Source: Pleurodeles waltl (lineage: Eukaryota; Chordata; Amphibia; Caudata; Salamandridae). From it: a DNA stretch of 64,000 bases. Under the pieces are notes generated by a model. It did no database searches. It saw only the letters and a list, made by a program, of their open reading frames with translations, and had not been told where the DNA came from. Positions 56,706 through 64,000 of this stretch are shown here, one piece after another (the stretch's first letter is position 1; each line of letters starts with the position of its first letter). The translations under genes and the position numbers were made by a program. The stretch lies in NCBI RefSeq assembly GCF_031143425.1, contig NC_090448.1, positions 536,566,313-536,630,312 on the forward strand, read 5' to 3'.

Positions 56706-58429
56706 ACAATGGGGCAGATGTGGTGGCAACATGGTAGCACTACAGAGCCTGGACATCCCAGTCATTTTGACATGTGTCATTACAGATGAAGTGCAACACT
56801 TAGGCCCATTTAAATGAGTAAGTGACAATGCACAACACAGCTCCAATATTGGCAGCACTGTGCTGCAATATTTTGACTGTGCAGGAATGCACCATGTATG
56901 ACATGTTACTAGGCACACCTTTATTGTCCCCTGCACCACTGGCTTATTTGCAGCCGTGCAGCAACACTACCAACCTTGCATCAGGGTGCTTGGCTAGCTG
57001 CCCTGTGGAGGTGAATGTATCTGTGCAGGAAGGGACACCTCCCTTTACATATGCTGTTTTGATGGACAATTGGCTCTTTCTGTGTGTGCATCAGTATGCA
57101 GCATGCGTTGGTTGGCACATTCATATGAGTTCATATCACAGTCTATTTCCTTATTGCAACCTGCAAAAGGCACCCCTGGGGTGGTGTTTGATGTTGGCAC
57201 TACCTCAGGTTTTAGGTGTCACCTAGATCCGAGTCAGCATCATCTAGCTATGTATCTTGTGGTGATAGACCTGCAGCAACACACATTGCACGCCCTGATT
57301 TCCAATGTGACTTCAAGTCATGTATGAGTGGTCATCCAGAAACTTGTACATACAGTGCAGGCCATGACAATGTCACTGGGGGCTCTTACATAAGTCCCTT
57401 AGTGATCCTGAGTGGCAGCTGATGTTTGTGCCAGCCATCAGGTGCCCAAGGGTGTGTATCACATTGTTTCAGGATGATCATTTTACTACCAGTGTCTCTC
57501 CTATAACATGATTCAGCATTTATACTGTCGACACATGCACAGTGGAAGCTATAAGATGGTGCTCAGCTAGTTAGCAAATGTGTCCCTTGGCAGGTCAGTG
57601 ATGCCCTCTATACTCCTACAGGGTCCCACTATGGCATCCATGATCTGGACTGTTTAACAGTGTCTCTGCCCCATGGTGGGCCATTTATTGTTTATGGTAC
57701 AAACATGATGGTGTTGTGGGTCAGTAAGTGGCACATGTGAAGTGGCACTACAGTAGGTATGGAGCCACTTCTCACAAATCTGGGACATGGTATGTGATGG
57801 GCATTAATTTTGGATTCTTGTGTGTGACCCAATGCGTCAGGAAGATGTATATGCACACTCCAGGTAAGTCATGTATGTGTTGATGAGAGGTAGTTGGCAT
57901 TGGCACCAGTTGTCTACCATTTGATGTTTGTTCTGGCAGTGACCTACATGACATGATTTGAGGGATCTGTGCCTATGTGAGACTTACATGAGCATGGTGT
58001 ATGCCATTGACATTGCTGTGTTATTCTTTGTTTGGCGTACTGTGTGTGAAGAGTGCGTAGTAGGCAACCTGTGGACACTTTCAGTGGTTTGTGTAATTCT
58101 TCTGTTGGCAAAGGGTACATATCTGCACCTGTCCTTCACGTGGTGTGTCTGTCAAGTTGTGGGTGTGTTACTTACGTATGGGTGTATGTGTTTGTGGTGT
58201 GCACTGATTGTGCTGTACTCCAGCATGGTGCATATGTGTTGTTAACTGCACATCTGTGTTACCCTGGCCATATTTTTGTAGTGGTGTATGTCTTGTGCGT
58301 CCTACAGGATTGGTGTGTTGTGTATATATTGCTAGGTTTGGTGGCTTACCACAAGTAGGCCTTTTCCATATTGTCCATCCTGGAAGTGTTTGTTGATCCT
58401 GCTGTGCCGGAATATGTAGGCGTATTGGA
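56706..58429. other. Noncoding sequence of Harbinger D
   Basis: T/G-rich sequence with many GTGTGT-like words. I expected the transposase N-terminus here but could not read one on either strand. Confidence 0.4.
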
Positions 58430-58619
58430 GTTAACGTCAGTTTTTGGCTCCGCCTCCCACCCATGCGTCATTTTTGCCTGGGTGGATAAATATATCTTTT
58501 GGGGCCTAGAGTCATTTTTTGAACTGGAACGCCTACCTTGCATCTCATTGAAGCAAGGAGGTTTCACACATCCAAAAAATGACCTCAACTCCAATATTTT
58601 GACGCTAGAAAGCTAGGTT

Positions 58620-59335
58620 AGGGTTCCCACCAGAAGAAGGAGGGGGAAGAAAAACTTAAAAATAAGGAGTTCTCAACAGGCCCCCAAAATAATTCTCATG
58701 GGGATAGTGGTGACCAGCCCCAACCGGATTCTGCAAAGAAACCAGGATTCTTTGACCATAAAAAAGGGCGGTTTGTACCCCAATGCATGGAGTGCACCAA
58801 GTATGGTCACTCCATGGGTGACTCCAAGTGTCTAAAGAGGGCACAGCCCCTCTCTGGAGGGCAGACACCTGGGTTGGCTAGTGTAGCGCTCTAGGAAGAG
58901 GTAGCCCCAGATAGTTTTGGGGAGTAGATAGAGGTAACCCTAGTGTCCCTGGGAGATGAGGAAATGTTGCCAAAAGCCCACACGCCTGCTAATACTTCTA
59001 AGTATAGGCAGTGGGTCACCATTAATGGGGCAAAGGGTGGAGGCTCTGTGTGACACAGAAGCCAGTATGACTACTGTCAGGGGTCAGCTGGTGTCAGCAG
59101 AGGAGGTTATCCCCAAAACATTCCACCAGGTTCTAGTCGCTGACAATTGCAAGAGCCACCTACCAGTAGCTCTGGTTCCCTTTGAGTGCAGGGGGTCTCT
59201 GGGACCCTGAAAGTAGCTGTGAGTCCTGCCATGCCTGTAGATTGTCTGTTAGGCAATGACCTTGAGCACACTACCTGGAAGGAGGTATAGCTCAGGTCTC
59301 ACCTAGAGATGTTAGGTTCGCCTAAGTGGGTCTGC
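58620..59335 (+). pseudogene. Gypsy-type gag C-terminus and protease (decayed)
   Basis: The frame reads a zinc knuckle CMECTKYGHSMGDSKC (about 58785-58835), then LASVAL and a stop. After a frameshift near 59035 comes the protease: GQRVEALCDTEASMTTVRGQ, where the catalytic DTG is DTE, and later MPVDCLLGNDLE (about 59232-59270). It is the downstream part of the gag at 48551, cut off by Harbinger D. Protease ends into unrelated sequence; no pol follows. Confidence 0.8.
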
Positions 59336-59340
59336 AAGAC

Positions 59341-59770
59341 CACAAGGTCCATGGCTGCCCGAGATTTTTTTGACGGAGACACGAGGGACGTAGACTCATG
59401 ATGCGCGGCGCTCCAATGTACAGGCAATAAAATACTCTTTTGTGATGCTCTGCATTGCATGAGAGGTACATGCGAATCACATCGTCTCCCAGTTGAGATC
59501 AGGGAGTTAAAGTAAAATTAAGGAATGCTTCAGAGCATGGCATAGGGGCGGGTCTAGCACAGCTGAATGAGGAGGACCTAAACCAACCAGTAGCCTTTTT
59601 TAGCAGAAGGCTTTACCACAGGAACAGAGGTGAAGTGCCATAGAGAGAGAATAATTTGCTGTTGTCTGGAAACGGAAGAAGCTGAGACATTACCTGTTTG
59701 GGCCTCACTTCCGGGTTCAGACAGACCACAGGCCTCTCCGATGGCTCATGCAGATGAGGGGTAAAAATAC
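59341..59770. other. Unassigned sequence between protease and MITE
   Basis: No RT or integrase motif. It probably includes old Gypsy or inserted sequence; not recognised. Confidence 0.4.
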
Positions 59771-59773
59771 TAA

Positions 59774-60683
59774 GGGCCATATCTATACATTTCGACGCAC
59801 AACTGTGCCAACCCAGTTGTGCGTCAAAAAATCTAACGCCGGCTAACGCCATTTTGAAGCGCCATGCGAGCGCCGTATTTATTCAATGACTTTAGCCTTC
59901 GTTAGCCGGCGGAGCTGTCTGGTGTGCGTAAAAAAAATGACTTACACCAGGCAGCGCCGGCGTAGGGGAATATGGAGCTTGGGCGTCAAAAAATGGGGCA
60001 AGTCAGGCTGAGGCAAAATTTTCGCCTCAACCCGATTTGCACCATTTTTTTTTACTCCCAACCCCCATTGAAATGACTCCTGTCTTAGCAAAGACAGGAG
60101 TCATGCCACCTTGCCCAATGGCCATGCCCAGGGGACTTATGTCCCCTGGGCATGGTCATTGGGCATAGTGGCATGTAGGGGGGCACAAATCAGGCCCCCC
60201 TATGCCACAAAAAAAAATACTTACCTGAACTTACCTTAAGTTCCCTGGGATGGGTCCCTCCATCCTTGGGCGTCCTCCTGGGGTGGGCAAGGGTGGCAGG
60301 GGGTATCCCTGGGGGCATGGGAGGGCACCTCTGGGCTCCTTCCGAGCCCACAGGTCCCTTAACGCCTGCCCTGACCAGGCGCTAAAAAACGACGCAAAAG
60401 CGGCTGGACGTCATTTTTTTTGACCCGCCCACTCCCGGGTGTCATTTTTGCCCGGGAGTGTAAATACGCCGCACATGCCTCAGAGTCATTTTTTAGAAGG
60501 GAACGCCTACCTTGCATATCATTAACGCAAAGTAGGTGTCCACGCTAAAAAATGACGCAAACTCCATGAACTTTGGCGCTAGATGCGTCTAACGCCAGAG
60601 TATAAATATGGAGTTTGTTTTGCGTCGAATTTGCGTCAAAAAAACGACGCAAATCCGGCGCAAACAGAGTATAAATATGGCCC
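59774..60683. mobile_element. Harbinger-type MITE (910 bp), TSD TAA, related to Harbinger D
   Basis: Starts GGGCCATATCTATACATTT and ends GTATAAATATGGCCC, flanked by TAA (59771-59773, 60684-60686). Its right 250 bp, with CATTTTTGCCCGGGAGTG and GAACGCCTACCTTGCAT, match 58440-58615 of Harbinger D, so it is likely a nonautonomous derivative mobilised by that family. The middle has a 20-bp class hairpin (CCCAGGGGACTTATGTCCCC). Confidence 0.88.
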
Positions 60684-61098
60684 TAAATTCTTGTCCCTTG
60701 CAGAGAATTTCAATACAAACCAGGTACTTTGTGCTTGCAAGAGAAACTTGTTGCTTTTTAAAGACTAAAGACACTTTATATAATTTGTTTCACTGAATTT
60801 CAATGTATACTTTTGAATCTTGATAGTTTTTGACCTGCATCTTACCAGATGAATATTATATATTTTTCTAAACACTGTGTGGTGTATTTTTGTGGTGTTC
60901 TACTGTGTGATTGCATGATTTATTGCACAAATATTTTACATATTACCTTCTAAGTTAAGCCTGACTGCTCAGTGCCAAGCTACCTGAGGGTGGGCACAGG
61001 ATAATTTGGATTGTGTGTGATTTACCCTGACTAGAGTGGGAGTCCTTGCTTTGGTCAGGGGGTAACCTGACTGCCAACCAAAGTCCCCATTTCTAACA
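60684..61098 (+). repeat. 3' end of a plus-strand Gypsy LTR
   Basis: From CAAACCAGGTACTTTGTGC (60715) to CCCCATTTCTAACA it matches the last 350 bp of the LTR at 46013-48395. It probably is the 3' LTR of that element, truncated by the MITE insertion and earlier deletions. Outer flanks (GTTAC at 46008; AATGG after 61098) do not match, so the pairing is uncertain. Confidence 0.75.
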
Positions 61099-61269
61099 AA
61101 TGGTAATACTCCGGAAACAAAATAGGAAGCACAAGCCTAGAAGTAAATTCAGAGGAAGGATTTCTACCTATTAATTGAATTAGCAATAATAGTTCAGATC
61201 ATAGCTCTGCCTGCTCATATCTAAAAGTAAGACTCTGATGGTAAGGCTGAGGAACCACTTTCCGTCAGG

Positions 61270-61435
61270 CATTGGTGTAACGAAACATGAGGGGGGCCCC
61301 TGCGAAGTAGATAGAGGGGCACCCCTGTGGACTCAATCAGGAGCTCTCAGGCCAGGGTCCTGTGCTGAGGGGGGGCCCTGGAACTAAGGGACCTCCACAC
61401 AGCAGGGCGGATGCAGGTCCTTTGTTATGCCACTG
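61270..61435. mobile_element. Short hAT-type MITE (166 bp), 8-bp TSD
   Basis: Ends CATTGGTGTAACGAAAC and CTTTGTTATGCCACTG are inverted repeats with CA(G)...CTG ends. Flanks CCGTCAGG (61262-61269) and CTATCAGG (61436-61443) agree at 6 of 8 positions. Confidence 0.75.
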
Positions 61436-61443
61436 CTATCAGG

Positions 61444-63555
61444 CTAGTATGTCTGAGAATTGTTGAAACATTTCAAGTAACAACAGACTGACGAATCAGA
61501 TTAAGAGGGAGCTGTAGTGCCCCTGAGATCAGTTGATCAAGAGTGGTGTGGATTGTAAACTCTTTTCAGCCAGTGGGAATACACTTTCAAAGAAGGAAAA
61601 AACATGTCATCATGCAGTTGCTTTCTCTACAGGAGATATTGTGAAACAAACTTTTTGAGGTATATTAATCTTGCAAGAACCAGATTCGAATTATGCCTTT
61701 CCGACGAGGTGCCTGTGATGAGAAACGTAGTGTAAGTCTTCCTAGGAGGATAGCCTACCACTCTACTATATGAAGACATTACCTCTTCTCAGCCAAGTGA
61801 TGCAGATCCCATCCACTTACACAGGCTGATGCAAAGGAAGACACTAATGAACACAAAATTGGTAATGAAGGACTAGCTTTCCAGAAAGGAATACTACATC
61901 CGAAGCTAAAGAAAACAGCACCAAATTATTCTACACTAGGGCTCAAAGAACACATTGCCAGGAACAGCAAAAAAAAAAATCCAACTCTCTTGCTTGATAA
62001 TTGAAACATTTCCTCCCTGGAGATGATTTCGAGAATGGCAGTTCAAGTCCTAGGCCTCTGCCACCTAGATGGAGGCAGCACACTGTTCCACAGCATACAG
62101 ACCCCCCCACCTTCCACCTTTGCTCACCTGAAAGGCATCTTTCAGGCTGCAGCACACCTCAAAGGACTGGAGAAATCTGACCAATTCACCCATGAGCTAA
62201 AGGCTCTATACAGACTCACCCCGCTAAACCTTTGGGTACTCTGGTCTTCTGAAATAATTTATAGGTTATACGGCGTGTTGAATGCAACACTAATTGAGGC
62301 ACAATGCTTTGCCAGTTTTCAAATTCTTTGAATGTAAAGATAACACCTGTTATGCTTTAATATCAGAAATAAACTTTGGGCATATGTGAAGCAATACAAT
62401 GAAATCCAGTTTATTCTGAGAAGTCGATTACTAGTATAGATTGTAAAATGTATGCACACATTTACAGAAAATGCTCTCTTTTGTAGGTTCCATTTGAAGC
62501 CGTTGACATATACAATGAATTCTAAACGTACTTATTAACTGCCATCTCAGAATATAACAGGCCTCCATAGCTTGTTATTTCTGGATACTAGGCCATTGCT
62601 TCCAGCGGGTCTTTAAAGATCTGAGGGTGACGGTGTTTCGGTGGTTGGCAGTCCACGGTGATGACGGCTTTCTCCTACTTTTCTTGGGTCTCCGCAGCCC
62701 CAAAGGAGACTCTGGAATGCAGGTGGTGCTCTAGGAACAGCCAGTTTTCAGCTCTCCTGTCACGCAGGTCTCTGTGGTGCAGCGGGTGACAGAATATTTT
62801 AGCCTTTTCTGTCAGTGAGTGCCACACAGCTGTTATTGGCGCAGCATCGGCACTCCTTGACACTGAGATTGGAGGGTGTGACTTTGGATAGGCAACGGGT
62901 GACGAATGGTTCCCAAGATTGTGGACGAGAGCAGCAGGATGCCATCTATTACTTTTGAAAATATTTGGATATAGAGGACGTTACAGAGCAGGGTGGAAGA
63001 AGGTGGCAGGGACTTCAGGTGTGTTTGTATGTTTGAAGGGACGCTGTATAGCAGATTGTGGTGAAGATAACGGCAATGCATCTGGCATTTTATTTCAATA
63101 TTTGACAGAGAAAGGGGGGATATAGCCAGGGAGTAGTGAGAATAAGTGACAGGACACCAGGTAGACACTAGTTTACAGCTTGTAGGTCTGGGGCTGAGAG
63201 AAGAGTGGACTCCATGGTTTCCCGTGAACCTGTAAATTCTCTTAGTCTGTATAGCAGGCCCTTTTGAAGAGCTGGGCAGCGGACGAGGATTTAGACAGAA
63301 TATTGCCCTACCCATCCTGAATTCTATATTTTTTCAAGCAATATATCAATTAAATTCTAGAACAATAAGGATAAATAAAAGCATAGAATTATGAACAATT
63401 GTATTCTGTTTTCAAACAATGTCACAAAAAAGAGGAAACTAAAGACGAATGTGGAATTCACTACACAGTGAGTAGTGCTATTTTAAATAGGGGAATCTGT
63501 TGCTGAAAGGGCGCCCAAAGGTTCACATAGAGATTTCTTTGCATCATTTTTTTCG
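61444..63555. other. Unassigned sequence, possibly unique
   Basis: About 2.1 kb without recognisable transposon or gene motifs. Open frames at 62023-62331 (+) and 63315-62833 (-) have no features that mark them as genes. Confidence 0.4.
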
Positions 63556-63834
63556 GCACTTTTAATGCCCGCTCAGAGCAGGCGTTAAAAGGAGGCACAC
63601 CATTGTTTACAATGGGCCTCAATGGGCTTTGCAGGATTAGCGTCAACATTTTTCACGCTAATCCTGCAAAGTTCCGGCTAGCGTAAAAAAATCTGCAGCT
63701 AGTTCCTTAACTACTGCCATGGTGTGCTGTATCTTAGATACAGTGCACACATGGTGGCGTTAGGGGGAGGCACTAAGAGGTGCAGCTAAAGTGGCGCTGC
63801 AATGGTGCAGCACCACTTTTCTTAAATCAGGCCC
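63556..63834. mobile_element. Right part of a Harbinger-type MITE
   Basis: Contains TAATGCCCGCTCAGAGCAGG, GCGTTAGGGGGAGGC and ends CTTAAATCAGGCCC, the end sequence of this MITE group. It shares blocks with 30653-31201. The left half is missing. Confidence 0.7.
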
Positions 63835-63837
63835 AAC

Positions 63838-64000
63838 ATACTATGCTTAAACATAGTTTATAACTTTTACTACAACTGATGTGTGCTTAGTAGATAGAGC
63901 TTTATGTCATGGGAAACTCCCTTGATACAAAGCAATGCTACTCAACAGTGGTGCTACCTTGCCTGACTTTAGGGGTACTTTCCAGCGCAAATAAAAATAT
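63838..64000. other. Unassigned window end
   Basis: No feature recognised. Confidence 0.4.

Larger units (their letters stand above)
48956..58615. mobile_element. PIF/Harbinger element D (about 9.7 kb), decayed
   Basis: Left end GATCCAGATTTAAGCTTTGT resembles the GGGCC(A/T)GATTTAAG end of related MITEs. The right end (about 58430-58615) matches the right 250 bp of the 910-bp MITE at 59774. Inside are a Myb-like gene (+), a HARBI1-like transposase (-) and a further minus-strand terminal exon. It lies within Gypsy gag, with host sequence missing at the junction. The terminal few bases are lost, so no TSD can be shown. Confidence 0.72.

Noticed and set aside
56706..58400. N-terminal half of the Harbinger D transposase
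   Set aside because: I looked for the catalytic IDCTH-type block on the minus strand and did not find a convincing one.
46008..61103. TSD pairing for the plus-strand Gypsy
   Set aside because: GTTAC and AATGG do not match; the two LTR pieces may belong to one element by position and strand, but a TSD cannot be claimed.
62833..63315. 160-codon open frame on the minus strand as a possible host gene
   Set aside because: Irregular composition, no domain, no splice or start context I could support.

Overview
This window is non-genic DNA of a very large, transposon-bloated vertebrate genome. I see no host protein-coding gene, no tRNA or rRNA gene, no CRISPR array and no prokaryotic signal. The mix of elements fits a urodele amphibian, most likely a salamandrid newt: PIF/Harbinger elements with a Myb/SANT-like partner gene, long (2-3 kb) Gypsy LTRs, a DIRS tyrosine-recombinase element, Tx1/L1-like and L2-like LINEs, hAT and Harbinger MITEs, and a Penelope-like fragment with a hammerhead-like motif. 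The organism assignment is inference from family composition. The individual families are read from conserved protein motifs, terminal repeats and target-site duplications (TSDs) seen in the sequence.

Layout. 1-6685: right part of an autonomous Harbinger element (A), with a divergent transposase (-) and an intron-containing Myb-like gene (+), each with an early nonsense codon, followed by 30-, 29- and 64-bp tandem arrays and the terminal repeat. Element A lies inside the 3' LTR of a minus-strand, pol-less Gypsy (6686-15303: LTR, polypurine tract, protease, gag, PBS, truncated 5' LTR), whose leader was later hit by a 2,966-bp solo LTR (10962-13927, TSD ACCTT). 15560-27755: a decayed plus-strand Tx1/L1-like LINE broken by two LTR insertions. 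The first (17769-21089) carries a foldback MITE and an ERV-type solo LTR. The second (22056-27719, TSD GAGTA) carries a further solo LTR (24203-26889, TSD ACATC).

27756-34980: largely unassigned sequence with an hAT MITE, a decayed Harbinger (B: transposase +, Myb-like gene -) and several MITEs. 34985-35375: another Myb-like relic. 35480-43955: a minus-strand DIRS element (gag, RT, RNase H, tyrosine recombinase) broken by two L2-like LINE copies in opposite orientations, two MITEs and a solo LTR. 44903-45596: a 35-bp perfect inverted repeat enclosing a hammerhead-ribozyme-like motif.

46013-61098: a decayed plus-strand Gypsy (LTR with an internal 574-bp duplication, PBS, gag, protease, 3' LTR end) split by a 9.7-kb Harbinger (D: Myb-like gene +, transposase -, and an extra minus-strand terminal exon, itself next to a solo LTR) and by a 910-bp MITE related to Harbinger D. 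61099-64000: mostly unassigned, with one hAT MITE and the right end of a Harbinger MITE.

The genes here work only as transposon modules. In known PIF/Harbinger systems the transposase and the Myb-like protein act together in target binding and nuclear import. LTR retrotransposon gag and protease act in particle assembly. DIRS RT/RH and tyrosine recombinase act in circular-intermediate integration. Most copies are broken; element A and the two near-palindromic MITEs look youngest.
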